This document shows, piece after piece, positions 31,183 to 39,967 of a DNA stretch of 64,000 nucleotides (positions within the stretch are counted from its first letter, which is position 1; every line of letters starts with the position of its first letter). The notes beneath the pieces were generated by a model. The model was not told where the DNA came from. It did no database searches and saw only the letters and a list, made by a program, of their open reading frames with translations. The stretch comes from an uncultured Eubacteriales bacterium (GTDB lineage: Bacteria > Bacillota > Clostridia > Oscillospirales > Oscillospiraceae): contig ONBX01000009.1 in NCBI GenBank assembly GCA_900316205.1, positions 1 through 64,000 on the forward strand. The letters are read 5' to 3'. The position numbers and the translations under genes were made by a program.

Positions 31183-32661
31183 TCAATACTTGCGGCTGAG
31201 CTGCGCCTCGCACTCCTCGCGGGTGATCTCACCGGCATTGCACTTGGCCATGAGCTTGACGTCGCTGTCGCGCAGCTTGTAGAAGGCGATGACGACGACG
31301 CCGAGGATGGTGCCTATCGCGGGGATCAGCATGTAAACGCTCCAGAGCGTGTCCAGCGCGCTCTGCGGCTGCACGACGTTCAGCTCCGCCAACTCTTCAA
31401 AGCTCTCCGCCTCCACGGTGATCCAGGAGGACAGGCCGAGAATGAAGATGCCGAGGGAGGAGGCGATGCTGGTGGTCAGCTTGTTGAGGAAGGCGTTGAG
31501 CGAGAAGAAGATGCCCGAGCAGTCCTTGCCGGTCTTGTAGCGGGTATACTCGATGGTGTCCGGCGTCATGAAGGTCTTGGCGATGGTCGAGACGTTGCCG
31601 GGCGCAGCCTGGAGCACCAGCAGGATCGTGATGAGCGTGAAGTTGTGATAGCCCGCGAAATAGATCATCGAGTAGATGATCGCGCCGGTGAGGCCGCAGA
31701 CCATGAACACGCGCTTCTTGCCCCATTTCTCGCAGAAGCGGTCGGTGTTGAGCTGCGCGATCGTCTGGGGGATGAAGGCGATGGCGATGGGGATGATCAG
31801 AATCATCGAGTCGCCGTAGAGATAGTAGGAGGCGTAGGTGCCGAGGGAAGCGCCGGTCTGCAGCGCGCCGAAGATCAGCGTGCTGAGGAGGATGACCGCC
31901 ATGTACTTGTTGGTCTTGACGCACTCGATCATGTCGCGGAAGCTGTAATGCTCGGCGGAGTTTTCTTCCTCGGTGTTCTTCAGCTCCACGTTGTGCTCCT
32001 TGACCTTGGTGGCCAGCGGCAGCATCATGAAGAAGAAAATGACGGAGGAGACGATGGCGACCGTGCGCATGGACACGCCGACGTGCTCGCTGATCAGGAA
32101 CATCCAGATCACACCGGCGAAGACCGTGAAGATGCCGTTGAGGATGCCCTTGAGCTGCAGGATGCGGTCGCGCTCGGGGACGTTGTCCGTCAGGGACACG
32201 ATCATGGAGTTCATGGGGACCTCAACCAGCGTGTAGGAGAAGTCGTAGAGCAGGTAGGTCACGGTGAACCACGCGAGCTTAACGCCCTCCGGCGCGCCCT
32301 GCGGCATCAGGAAGAAGATCACCGTGAAGATCGGGAACAGGAAGAAGGTAGCGCGATACCAGGGCAGGTATTTCCCCTCACCGGCCAGCTTCCCCAGAAG
32401 CTTGGAGTTCCTGATGTTCAGCTTGTCGATCAGGAAACCGAACACCACGTCGTCGCAGGCGTCGATGACCTTGACGACCAGGATCGCGGCGGAGATCTTC
32501 AGCAGGCTGATGCCCTGGAACAGCAGGAACAGCGTCATGAAGGCGGTGACGATGTAACCCTCCAGCGTCCGGCCGAGATCGCCGATGTAATAGTTGATGC
32601 GCTCTTTCTTTGTTGTCTTCCAGCCCTCGTGGGAGATAACTTTCTTTTCTCTCTTTTTCAT
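31183..32661 (-). CDS. GPH-family (MelB-like) glycoside:cation symporter, first copy
   Basis: A 492-residue, 12-helix major facilitator of the glycoside-pentoside-hexuronide family. It shows the early 'YYIGDLGRTLEGYIVTAFMTLFLLFQG' helix with the conserved Asp, 'IDACDDVVFGFLIDKL' with cation-site Asp residues in helix 2, and the mid-loop 'QLKGILNGIF'. It probably imports the rhamnosylated or acylated glycoside that the adjacent cytoplasmic enzymes dismantle. The AGGAGG site is close to the ATG, and the gene lies nine bases after the tannase-like gene in the same operon. Confidence 0.9.
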   Translation of the reverse strand: MKKREKKVISHEGWKTTKKERINYYIGDLGRTLEGYIVTAFMTLFLLFQGISLLKISAAILVVKVIDACDDVVFGFLIDKLNIRNSKLLGKLAGEGKYLPWYRATFFLFPIFTVIFFLMPQGAPEGVKLAWFTVTYLLYDFSYTLVEVPMNSMIVSLTDNVPERDRILQLKGILNGIFTVFAGVIWMFLISEHVGVSMRTVAIVSSVIFFFMMLPLATKVKEHNVELKNTEEENSAEHYSFRDMIECVKTNKYMAVILLSTLIFGALQTGASLGTYASYYLYGDSMILIIPIAIAFIPQTIAQLNTDRFCEKWGKKRVFMVCGLTGAIIYSMIYFAGYHNFTLITILLVLQAAPGNVSTIAKTFMTPDTIEYTRYKTGKDCSGIFFSLNAFLNKLTTSIASSLGIFILGLSSWITVEAESFEELAELNVVQPQSALDTLWSVYMLIPAIGTILGVVVIAFYKLRDSDVKLMAKCNAGEITREECEAQLSRKY

Positions 32662-32670
32662 GGCGACCTC

Positions 32671-34152
32671 CTATATCGCTTTGATCGTGCTCTCGCGGAG
32701 CGTGTGTCCTCTTCTGTCTACCTGCACGGTGCGCAGCTCTCCGGGCGCTTCGCCATGCTCGACCCAGGCCAGCAGCGCGGCCATGCCGACCTGCTCGGTC
32801 AGGCCCGGCGCGTGCCAGCGGCAGTCTCCGTGCCCGTCGCCGGGGGTGATATAGACCCGGCAGAAGCGGTCGACCGCGTTCTTCCCGCCCATGATGAGGC
32901 AGAGCTTCCTGTGGTAATCCAGCGTGCCGTCCACGGGGATCAGGGGATCGCAGGTGCCGTGGTCGATCAGGAGCTTGCCTCCGCGGTCCCGAAAGGCCGA
33001 GAGATCGGCCCTGTCCGCCGCGGCGTCGGCGAGCTTGGTGACGCTCTGTCGGAAGAAGTCCCGGTATTCCGCGACCGTCATGCCGTAGGAAGCGGCTTTT
33101 TCGTCCTCGCGCACCCAACGCAGATGGTGGGTGCTGAGGAAGAAGGGACGGGGCTTTCCGGTCAAGAGCTGATAGTAAAACGCGCCGATCGGGATGCCTA
33201 CGTTCCAGAAGGGAACGCCGGGGCGGAAGCCGTACCACAGGCGTTCGCCGTTTTCATCCACGGGGCCGCGCCAGATGTCTCTGACGATCTCAGCCTCGGT
33301 CTGCGTGACGCCGTGCGTTCCGACCAGCGTGAAAGGGTCGAACGCCGCCGGCTCTGTAAGGCGGTAAAAGGCCTCGTCGCCGCCCGCCGCGTCCCGCGCG
33401 GCCTGAGAAAAGAGCGAGAGCTTTTTCGCGCTCAGGATCTGGCCCGCGTCGTTCATGACGGCCAGCGGCCAATAGCCCTCCGGAAGGAATTTCGTCCAAT
33501 TGATGGCCGGACAGCTCGCCCAGATGCCGTCGTAGTCCGCCGGCCATTCCTGCGCCTCCACCATGGCCTGACGGCCGCCGCCGCTCCCGCCGTGAAAATA
33601 GCTGAAACGGACGGGGCGTTCATGCAGGATCTCGGCCACCCGCTTTCCGATCACGGTCATCCGATGCGTGCTGCGGCTGCGCCAGTTTTCATAGCGCTCC
33701 CGGTCGAAGACCCCGTTTTCCACCGCCCACTGCCTCTTGCCGTTCCCGGCGTCGGTCGTGGCGGCGGTAAAGCCGTTGAGGATCGCTTTCGGCAGAGTCT
33801 GCCCTCGGGACGTGTTGTCCGGGCAGGTGATATACTGCGCGCCGCCGGTTCCTGTCCCGCCGCCGCCCGTGCCCATAAAGCGATCGTTCCAGCAAAGCGG
33901 CGACCAGACAATGAGGTTTTCCTCATGGACGCCGGTGCGATGCCGGAGCCGGACCTCCACATAGGGCGGCAGACCGGTGATCTTTCCGAGCGGGCGTTTG
34001 TATACGCCGGTTTCGTTGACGGAGACGGAAGTGACCTTCAGGTCGGGATCTCCCAGCGCGTTTTGAAGGAAGGCGGCGTCGGCCCGCTGCCGGATGCCGG
34101 GTGTTTCCGTCAGGGAAGACGGATCGAAGAAAACGTTGTTATCTCTCTCCAT
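32671..34152 (-). CDS. Tannase/feruloyl-esterase family hydrolase
   Basis: A 493-residue alpha/beta hydrolase of the tannase family. The nucleophile elbow is GGSGGGRQ (about 187-194), followed by 'AQEWPADYDGIWASCPA', the family's conserved stretch. The acid region is 'HGTCDPLIP' and the His motif 'GDGHGDCRWHAPGL'. Family members cleave galloyl, feruloyl or other phenolic acyl esters from sugars. There is no signal peptide, unlike secreted tannases, so it would act after uptake. ATG 34152 is used because GGGAGGAG lies upstream; the longer frame has a low-complexity, shadow-like N-terminus. It overlaps the upstream esterase gene by 14 bases. Confidence 0.85.
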   Translation of the reverse strand: MERDNNVFFDPSSLTETPGIRQRADAAFLQNALGDPDLKVTSVSVNETGVYKRPLGKITGLPPYVEVRLRHRTGVHEENLIVWSPLCWNDRFMGTGGGGTGTGGAQYITCPDNTSRGQTLPKAILNGFTAATTDAGNGKRQWAVENGVFDRERYENWRSRSTHRMTVIGKRVAEILHERPVRFSYFHGGSGGGRQAMVEAQEWPADYDGIWASCPAINWTKFLPEGYWPLAVMNDAGQILSAKKLSLFSQAARDAAGGDEAFYRLTEPAAFDPFTLVGTHGVTQTEAEIVRDIWRGPVDENGERLWYGFRPGVPFWNVGIPIGAFYYQLLTGKPRPFFLSTHHLRWVREDEKAASYGMTVAEYRDFFRQSVTKLADAAADRADLSAFRDRGGKLLIDHGTCDPLIPVDGTLDYHRKLCLIMGGKNAVDRFCRVYITPGDGHGDCRWHAPGLTEQVGMAALLAWVEHGEAPGELRTVQVDRRGHTLRESTIKAI

Positions 34153-35155
34153 GCTGCTCCTCCCAAAAGGCCGCCGCGCGGCCGATCCAGCCCCGGAGCG
34201 CCGTCCGGGAGCCCAGGCCGAAGCCGTGGCCGCCGTGTGCGCCGAGCTCAAACACGCAGGGGCGCCCGGCTGCCCGCAGCGCCGCCTCAAAGGCGGCCGT
34301 GTCGGCGGGCGGGATCGTGTCGTCGTCCCCGGCTGCAGCCAGATAGACCGGCGGATACGCCGTGTCGATATGCCGATCCGTTGCGTAGCGTTCTTCCTGC
34401 CCAGCCGTCCAGCCCGCGCCGTACAGCCCGGTCTTCAGATACGCGGAAAGAGGATTGTCCGGCAGATACGCTGTGTTCGTGAGCGGATAAGCCAGCATCA
34501 AAAGCTCCGGCTGCGGCAGGCCGTAGGAGCGTGCGCCGAGATGTGCCGTCCCCCACAGGGCGGCCAGATACCCGCCCGCGGAAAAGCCGCCCAGGAGGTA
34601 GCACCCGGGATCGACGCCGAAACGGGCATGCTCCCGGCGGATCAGACGAAGAGCTGCCGCCACGTCCTCCAGGGGTTTCGGAAGCAGGCCGGAGACAAAG
34701 CTCTCGGCCGCTGCGGTGCGGTAGCTCAGGCAGAAGCAGGAGATCCCCAGCTCGTTGAGCTGCGCGGCTGCGGGGATCGCCTCCGCCAGATGACAGACGG
34801 CCCCGTATCCGCCGCCGGAGAGCAGGAGAGCAAAGCCAGCCCTTTTCTCCTCCGGCGCGGGAAGAAAGATGAGCTGCGCCTGCGCCTTGTCCGGCGAGGC
34901 TTCGCGTTCTTCCTCTGTATACACGGGAAAAACCAGCGGAGCGCCGTCCCGTGCGGCACGCTCGACGCGCCGCAGCCCGACCAGCATATCCTCCGCGTCC
35001 CAGGTCGGCTGCTGTTCATGCAGCGCCCGCAGAGAGCAGTCCATCCGCTGAGCGGCCCATTGGTCGCCGACGGAGGATACCCAGTTGCCGCGCATCCCCG
35101 CGAACAGCGGCTCCGCGTACAGCTCACGTATTGTCGTGTTTTGATTCAGCTTCAT
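34139..35155 (-). CDS. Alpha/beta hydrolase, carbohydrate acetyl/feruloyl esterase-like
   Basis: A 338-residue hydrolase. An oxyanion segment 'FALLLSGGGYGAVCHLAEAIPAAAQL' precedes the nucleophile motif GGFSAGGYLA (Ser about 189). 'AAAGDDDTIPPADT' gives the acid and 'GAHGGHGFGLGS' the catalytic His near the C-terminus. This is the lipase/esterase pattern used by cytoplasmic xylan acetylesterases and BD-FAE-type feruloyl esterases. ATG 35155 follows AGAGGTTTCTG; upstream in-frame codons lie in the operator and are ignored. It is the first gene of the leftward esterase-tannase-transporter-rhamnosidase operon. Confidence 0.85.
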   Translation of the reverse strand: MKLNQNTTIRELYAEPLFAGMRGNWVSSVGDQWAAQRMDCSLRALHEQQPTWDAEDMLVGLRRVERAARDGAPLVFPVYTEEEREASPDKAQAQLIFLPAPEEKRAGFALLLSGGGYGAVCHLAEAIPAAAQLNELGISCFCLSYRTAAAESFVSGLLPKPLEDVAAALRLIRREHARFGVDPGCYLLGGFSAGGYLAALWGTAHLGARSYGLPQPELLMLAYPLTNTAYLPDNPLSAYLKTGLYGAGWTAGQEERYATDRHIDTAYPPVYLAAAGDDDTIPPADTAAFEAALRAAGRPCVFELGAHGGHGFGLGSRTALRGWIGRAAAFWEEQHGER

Positions 35156-35179
35156 CAGAAACCTCTTGACAGTGCCAGA

Positions 35180-35223
35180 CGATAGTGTTACATTTGTTAC
35201 CGGTAACAAATGTAACACTATCG
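35180..35223. promoter_or_regulatory. Perfect 44-bp palindromic operator between divergent catabolic operons
   Basis: Bases 35180-35223 are exactly self-complementary, centred on CCGG, with each half built from two TGTTAC-like units (GTGTTACATTTGTTAC). An extra half-site TGTAACA is at 35264-35270. It lies between the leftward esterase and the rightward tetR, each within 70 bases. This is the expected operator for an autoregulating TetR dimer pair controlling both operons. Confidence 0.88.
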
Positions 35224-35291
35224 CTTTTTGATGGCAAGTATATTTTGACAAAAGCCGCTCAACTGTAACAAAAGACGGAGGACTGTATCAC

Positions 35292-35816
35292 ATGGAACGA
35301 AAGAACGCGGCGCATGAGCTCGTGATCGAAAGCATGACGGAGGCGCTGATGCAGCTTATGCGCGTCAAGCCGCTTTCCGAGATCAGCATTTCCGAGCTCT
35401 GCGAAAAGGCGGGCGTCAGCCGCTTGAGCTTTTACCGAAACTTTACTTCTATGGACGATATTCTTGTCCAGCATCTGACCGCCTGTACCGACGCCTGGTG
35501 GGCGGAATTCTCCCAGCGCAGCGAGGAGGATTTCTATCAGAATTTCTGGACGGAGCTGCTGGGGGAGTATCGAAAGAACCGGGATCTGATCCTGCTGATC
35601 GATCAAAACGGACGTTCCCAGATCCTGAAGGAGCACATTTTTGCCTGCTGCGCCGTCAACGACGCGGCGGATGAGACGGAGGCCTATCTGCGCGCGGCGC
35701 TGGCCGGGACGCTCTACGGTCTCGTGGACGAGTGGATCAAGCGCGGCATGGGCGAGTTTCCCAGGGGCTTCAGCCTGCACAAGCTGCGCTTTGACAAGCC
35801 GGAGGCAGAAGCATGA
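35292..35816 (+). CDS. TetR-family transcriptional regulator of the glycoside cluster
   Basis: A 174-residue regulator. The HTH is at about 28-52 ('ISISELCEKAGVSRLSFYRNFTSMDDILVQHL'), and a helical ligand and dimer domain follows. It starts at ATG 35292 after GGAGG. It overlaps the next esterase gene by four bases, so it is the first gene of the operon it presumably represses. The 44-bp palindrome upstream is its likely operator and would also control the divergent operon. The inducer is unknown; a phenolic acid or sugar released from the substrate is plausible. Confidence 0.92.
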   Translation: MERKNAAHELVIESMTEALMQLMRVKPLSEISISELCEKAGVSRLSFYRNFTSMDDILVQHLTACTDAWWAEFSQRSEEDFYQNFWTELLGEYRKNRDLILLIDQNGRSQILKEHIFACCAVNDAADETEAYLRAALAGTLYGLVDEWIKRGMGEFPRGFSLHKLRFDKPEAEA

Positions 35817-36808
35817 GGAAAAAACCTGTCGTTCTCAACGCCGCACGGGACGTGACCGTCACGCCCTATCTCGCGACAAAGAAAAAGAAGCTCAGCTTTC
35901 TGATCTGCCCGGGAGGCGGCTACAACAACTGCGAGGAGTCGGAGGCCGCGCCGGTGGCAAAGCTCTACAACAAGCTGGGCTTCAATGCTTTCGTCCTTCG
36001 TTATTCTGTGGGAGATCACAGAGAATGGCCGCACCCGCTGCAGGACTACGAGCAGGTCATGGACTGGCTCTCCGTCCATGCGGAGGAGCTGGCCGTCGAT
36101 CCGCAGCGCGTCGTGGTCGTCGGCTTTTCCGCCGGAGGACATGTGGCGGCGGCTGCCGCCTCTTTGGCCGCGCACAAGCCCTATGCGGCGATCCTCTGCT
36201 ATGCGCTGATCGACCGGGAGACGCTGAGCTATTGCCATCCCGAGGCGCCGGACGCCGCCGAGGCGGTCAATGGGGATACCTGCCCCTGCTTTGTCGCCTC
36301 CTCCCGCAACGACTGGATCGTTCCCATCACCAATACGACCAAACTGCTCGACGCTTTTGAGCGCTGGGATATCGACTATGAGGCGCATATCTACGGCTAT
36401 GCGCTGCACGGCTTTTCCATCGGGAAGCGGGTGTACGGGAACAATCCCGTATTCTGCTCCCGGGTGGGAAACTGGGTGGAGGACAGCCTGGACTGGCTGG
36501 AGGAGCTGGAAGAGGGGCGCTATATCTCCATCAGGAAAAACGCCGGGTACCAGGACGCCCACGCCGGGACGCTCTCAATCTACACCTCCTGCCGGACGCT
36601 GGAGCAGAAGCCGGAGGCGCTGCGCATACTGAAAAAGCGCTTCCCGGCCCAGTATCTGATCTATGCCGCGGCGCGGAAAAAGATCGGCGCCTTTATGGAC
36701 ACGGTGTCGCTGTACAATCTCTACACGCTGATGCGCGTCAGAGGGAAAACCCTCGACAGGATCGACCGGGAGCTGCGGCAGTTTCCGCTGGAAAGGGGCA
36801 AGGAATGA
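35813..36808 (+). CDS. Alpha/beta hydrolase (acetyl esterase-like) with C-terminal extension
   Basis: A 331-residue protein. Residues 1-225 are an esterase domain of the xylan-acetylesterase type: 'LSFLICPGGGYNNC' for the oxyanion hole, VVGFSAGGHVA with Ser about 106, 'ASSRNDWIVP' for Asp and 'YALHGFSIG' for His. The last ~80 residues ('LEQKPEALRILKKRFPAQYLIYAAARKKIGAFMDTVSLYNL') form an extra helical domain that looks unrelated to catalysis. There is no signal peptide. It overlaps tetR and the next gene by four bases each (ATGA), so this operon is tightly coupled. Confidence 0.85.
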   Translation: MRKKPVVLNAARDVTVTPYLATKKKKLSFLICPGGGYNNCEESEAAPVAKLYNKLGFNAFVLRYSVGDHREWPHPLQDYEQVMDWLSVHAEELAVDPQRVVVVGFSAGGHVAAAAASLAAHKPYAAILCYALIDRETLSYCHPEAPDAAEAVNGDTCPCFVASSRNDWIVPITNTTKLLDAFERWDIDYEAHIYGYALHGFSIGKRVYGNNPVFCSRVGNWVEDSLDWLEELEEGRYISIRKNAGYQDAHAGTLSIYTSCRTLEQKPEALRILKKRFPAQYLIYAAARKKIGAFMDTVSLYNLYTLMRVRGKTLDRIDRELRQFPLERGKE

Positions 36809-38004
36809 GGACACGGGAAATCGACGCCGTCATGCAGCGTTTCGTGGACGAGCGGCAGATCGCGGGCGGCGCGCTGCTGGTACGGCAGCACGGCGAGCCG
36901 GTCTATCAGAACAAATGGGGCTGGGCGGACCTCGCCGCTGAAAAGCCTATCGAATACGACTCGATCTACCGCATGATGTCCATGACCAAGCCCGTGACGG
37001 CAGCAGCCGTGCTGCAGCTGGCCGAACAGGGAAAGATCGGCCTGGACGAGCCGATCAGCCGCATCCTGCCGGAGTTCAGGGAGATGCGCGTGGTTTCTGA
37101 CGGGCGCTATGCATGGCATGAGGGCATGACCATGCTTTCGCTGCTGCCCAAGCTCCTTTTCTTCCGGCAGGACAGCGTGAAGACCGTTCCCGCCGAGCGG
37201 GAGATCACCGCCCGCGATCTGCTCAGCCACTCTTCCGGCCTGCAGCAGGGGATCGTGGGGCTGCTGATCATGAAAAAGGACACGGCGAAAAAAGAAAGCC
37301 TCGCCGCGGAATGCGCCAAATACTGCCGCCAGCCGCTGGATTTCCAGCCCGGTACTTCGACGAGCTATTCTCCGCTTGCCGGCTTCGATGTTCTCGGACG
37401 CATGGTGGAGATCGTGAGCGGCCTGCGGCTGGACGCGTATATGCAGACGCACATCTTTGACCCGCTGGGGATGAAGGATACAGGGTTCCGGCTGAACGGA
37501 GAACAGGAAAGCCGCCTCGTTCACGCCTACAAGCGCAAAGGGAAGCGCCTCATAGACGTGACCGGAACAAAGGACGACATGGACGCCATGCTGCACCGCG
37601 GGCCGGATTATCCTGATGCCAGCGGCGGCCTGTTCTCGACCGTGACGGACTATGAGCGCTTCGCCCGTATGCTGCTCCGCGGCGGCGAGAGTATCCTGAA
37701 GCCGGAGACGGTGGCTCTGATGCGATCAGAGGGGGCAAAGCAGCATCTTGAATCGGAGCCCGGCCTCGTCTGGGGCCTGGGCGTGAAGCTTCGGAAGGAT
37801 CCGAAGCGAGCGGGCAGCGCCTGCACCGCAGGAACCTACGGCTGGTCCGGCGCCTTCGGCACGCACTTCTTCGTCAGTCCCGCCGACGAGCTGGAGGCTG
37901 TCTGGTGTACCAACCGCACGGATCTGGAGGGCAGCGCCTCACCCATCAGCAAAAAGGTCGAAGAGCTGGTCTTCGGCTGCTTCGGGAAAGGCAGCGGAGC
38001 ATGA
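36805..38004 (+). CDS. Class C beta-lactamase-fold serine esterase
   Basis: A 399-residue protein of the beta-lactamase/EstB family. The catalytic SxxK is S59-M-T-K62, the Tyr motif is YSPLAG (about 189), and the C-terminal strand carries 'YGWSGAFGTHFFVSP' in place of KTG. Cytoplasmic members are esterases or transesterases rather than antibiotic-resistance enzymes. Here it is flanked by other hydrolases in one operon, so deacylation of the imported glycoside is likely. There is no signal peptide, which argues against a penicillin-binding or resistance role. Confidence 0.88.
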   Translation: MRTREIDAVMQRFVDERQIAGGALLVRQHGEPVYQNKWGWADLAAEKPIEYDSIYRMMSMTKPVTAAAVLQLAEQGKIGLDEPISRILPEFREMRVVSDGRYAWHEGMTMLSLLPKLLFFRQDSVKTVPAEREITARDLLSHSSGLQQGIVGLLIMKKDTAKKESLAAECAKYCRQPLDFQPGTSTSYSPLAGFDVLGRMVEIVSGLRLDAYMQTHIFDPLGMKDTGFRLNGEQESRLVHAYKRKGKRLIDVTGTKDDMDAMLHRGPDYPDASGGLFSTVTDYERFARMLLRGGESILKPETVALMRSEGAKQHLESEPGLVWGLGVKLRKDPKRAGSACTAGTYGWSGAFGTHFFVSPADELEAVWCTNRTDLEGSASPISKKVEELVFGCFGKGSGA

Positions 38005-38771
38005 GCGTTGTTTCACGCGAAGTTGCCGCGGGCGTTTTCCAGCTCTCCAGCGACAGCTTCCCGCTGTCGACCGAGCCTGGGCCCGCCAGCAGGAACGCCT
38101 ATCTGATAAAGGGGGCGGAACGCGCGCTGCTCTTCGACCTCTCTTTGGAGGAGCCGGAGCTGTTCGCTTATGCCGCCCGGCTCGCCGACGCCCCGGTACA
38201 GCTGGCGCTGAGCCACGCGCATGTGGATCATATCTACCACCTGTCCGAGCGGGAAGAGGTGTGGCTGCATGCGGACGACGTGGGTCTGCTGCGAAGGGGC
38301 TGCCTGTTCCAGCGCCCGGTGAAGCCCTGTCCGCGGCTCCGTTTTCTGCGGGGCGGAGACAGAATCGCTCTTGGCGGCAGAACGCTGCGCGTCATTCACA
38401 TTCCCGGCCATACCGACGGCAGTATTCTCCTGTGGGACGAGGAAACCGGGACTCTGCTCTCCGGCGATACCGCGGCGCGGAGGCTTCTCTACGGACTGCA
38501 CGGCTATGTGCCTTTCGCCGTGTTCTGCGAAGAACTGAAAAAGCTGCGGGAATTGCCGATCCGGCAGATCTATTCCGCACACGATCGCTGCGCGCTGCCT
38601 CCGGAGCATCTGGATTTTATGATCGAGAGCCTGCGTCCCGAGTTCCTGCGCAAGGCGAAGAAACTCTCCGTTCCGCTTTTGGGACAGCTCATTCATTTGA
38701 CAAGGGGCGAGGAAAACAAGCTGCGGTATTTCGACCTCGCCGCGCTGTGCCGCGAGGAGATTGAAGCATGA
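38001..38771 (+). CDS. Metallo-beta-lactamase-fold hydrolase
   Basis: A 256-residue protein with the metal-binding HxHxDH as HAHVDH (72-77), a second 'IPGHTDGS' His, 'LLSGDTAAR' Asp and 'YSAHDR' His. These make a complete dinuclear site of the glyoxalase-II-like MBL group. ATG 38001 overlaps the previous stop (ATGA); the longer frame has no support. Substrates of such small MBL proteins in sugar clusters are usually lactones or thioesters. A lactonase or acyl-transfer role is possible but unproven. Confidence 0.85.
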   Translation: MSVVSREVAAGVFQLSSDSFPLSTEPGPASRNAYLIKGAERALLFDLSLEEPELFAYAARLADAPVQLALSHAHVDHIYHLSEREEVWLHADDVGLLRRGCLFQRPVKPCPRLRFLRGGDRIALGGRTLRVIHIPGHTDGSILLWDEETGTLLSGDTAARRLLYGLHGYVPFAVFCEELKKLRELPIRQIYSAHDRCALPPEHLDFMIESLRPEFLRKAKKLSVPLLGQLIHLTRGEENKLRYFDLAALCREEIEA

Positions 38772-39898
38772 AAAACAAGTCCATTCGCCCGGGAAAGCCC
38801 TTCCTCGATACCGAGGGGAAGCGCATCCAAGCCCACGGCGGCAGCATTTTTTTCGACGCTGAGACCGGGATCTTTTATCTCTACGGAGAAAACAAGGAGC
38901 ACACGGTTCCCGGCAGCGGCGTCTGGACCTGGGGCGTGCGCGCCTATGCGTCGCGAGATCTCTATAACTGGGAGGACAAGGGGCTGATCCTTCCGCCGGT
39001 GCTCGACGATCCGGACTCGCCGCTCAACTCCCGGACGGCCTGTCTGGACCGTCCGCATATCCTCTTCAACCGCAAAACGGGGAAATACGTCTGCTGGATG
39101 AAGATCATGCACAAGAACGACAACCGCCAGCAGACGGAGACCGTCGCGGTCGCGGACAGCTTTCTTGGCCCGTATACGATCGTGCGCAGCGGTCTGCGTC
39201 CGCTCGGCATGAACGCCGGTGATTTCGATCTTGCCGCGGACGGGGAGGGAAAGGCGTATTCTTTCTTTGAGCACGTCCATTCGGAACTGATCTGCGCGGA
39301 ACTGACGGCAGACTATACCGATGTGACGGACGTGTTTTCCCGCCATTTCCCTCGCCCCTATCCGCCCTTTGTGCGGGAAGGCCCTGCGCATTTTGAACGC
39401 AAGGGCCGGCATTATCTCATTACATCCGGGACGACCGGCTATTTCCCGAATCGCAGCGAGGTCGCCGTCGCAGAGAGCTGGCACGGTCCCTATACCGTCC
39501 TCGGCGATCCGCATCCGGGCGATCCCTCCGGCACATCCTTCCATTCGCAGGTCTCCTCGGTATTCAAGGTGCCGGGGAAAAAGGATTTGTATATCGCGCT
39601 GGCGGACCGCTGGATGCCGACCGCGACGGACATACCCGCTGCCTTCTGCGAGGAAATCTTCGAGGGCTTCTTCTCCGGCCGTGTTCCGCTCAGCGAGGGT
39701 GAACAGTTCCGGGAATCTCTGATCGGGAAATACGGGCTGCAGAGCCGCAGGGACGTCCTTGTTCAAAGCGAAACGGATACCTCAGTCGCCGACTACGTCT
39801 GGCTCCCGCTGCGTTTTCAGGAGCCTTGTCCCGCATACCCGGACGGCATGGTCTTCATCGACTGGCTGGACGAGTGGCGGATCGAAGACTATGAATGA
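38768..39898 (+). CDS. GH43-like five-bladed beta-propeller glycosidase
   Basis: A 376-residue protein with the opening 'IQAHGGSIFFDAETGIFYLYGENK' seen in GH43 enzymes related to exo-beta-1,3-galactanases and arabinan-type subfamilies. Later blades contain 'CLDRPHILFNRKTGKYVCWMK', 'MNAGDFDLAADGEGKAYSFFEH' with a candidate acidic residue, and 'EGPAHFERKGRHYLITSGTTGY' with the probable general acid Glu. It would remove a terminal galactose, arabinose or xylose from the imported oligomer. There is no signal peptide. It is the last gene of the TetR operon and is followed by a strong terminator. Confidence 0.8.
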   Translation: MKNKSIRPGKPFLDTEGKRIQAHGGSIFFDAETGIFYLYGENKEHTVPGSGVWTWGVRAYASRDLYNWEDKGLILPPVLDDPDSPLNSRTACLDRPHILFNRKTGKYVCWMKIMHKNDNRQQTETVAVADSFLGPYTIVRSGLRPLGMNAGDFDLAADGEGKAYSFFEHVHSELICAELTADYTDVTDVFSRHFPRPYPPFVREGPAHFERKGRHYLITSGTTGYFPNRSEVAVAESWHGPYTVLGDPHPGDPSGTSFHSQVSSVFKVPGKKDLYIALADRWMPTATDIPAAFCEEIFEGFFSGRVPLSEGEQFRESLIGKYGLQSRRDVLVQSETDTSVADYVWLPLRFQEPCPAYPDGMVFIDWLDEWRIEDYE

Positions 39899-39920
39899 TC
39901 CGATATCGTTATGTATTTTT

Positions 39921-39957
39921 TCAGGGCGGCGGGAAGGCTCCCGTCGCCCTGATTTTA
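39921..39957. terminator. Terminator between convergent operons
   Basis: TCAGGGCGGCGGGA pairs with TCCCGTCGCCCTGA (one bulge), flanked by T runs on both strands. It ends the rightward TetR operon and probably also the leftward alpha/beta-hydrolase operon whose last stop codon is at 39968. Confidence 0.85.
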
Positions 39958-39967
39958 TGTTTGCAGT

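Noticed and set aside
30745..34482. 1,245-codon plus-strand open frame opposite the rhamnosidase, transporter and tannase-like genes
   Set aside because: Composition is shadow-like (His/Asp/Gly/Arg/Val-rich repeats), no domain is recognisable, and all three opposite genes are convincing.
36805..38771. Beta-lactam resistance genes (beta-lactamase-fold and metallo-beta-lactamase-fold proteins)
   Set aside because: Both lack signal peptides and lie within a four-base-overlap operon of sugar esterases; sequence motifs fit esterase/glyoxalase-type members.
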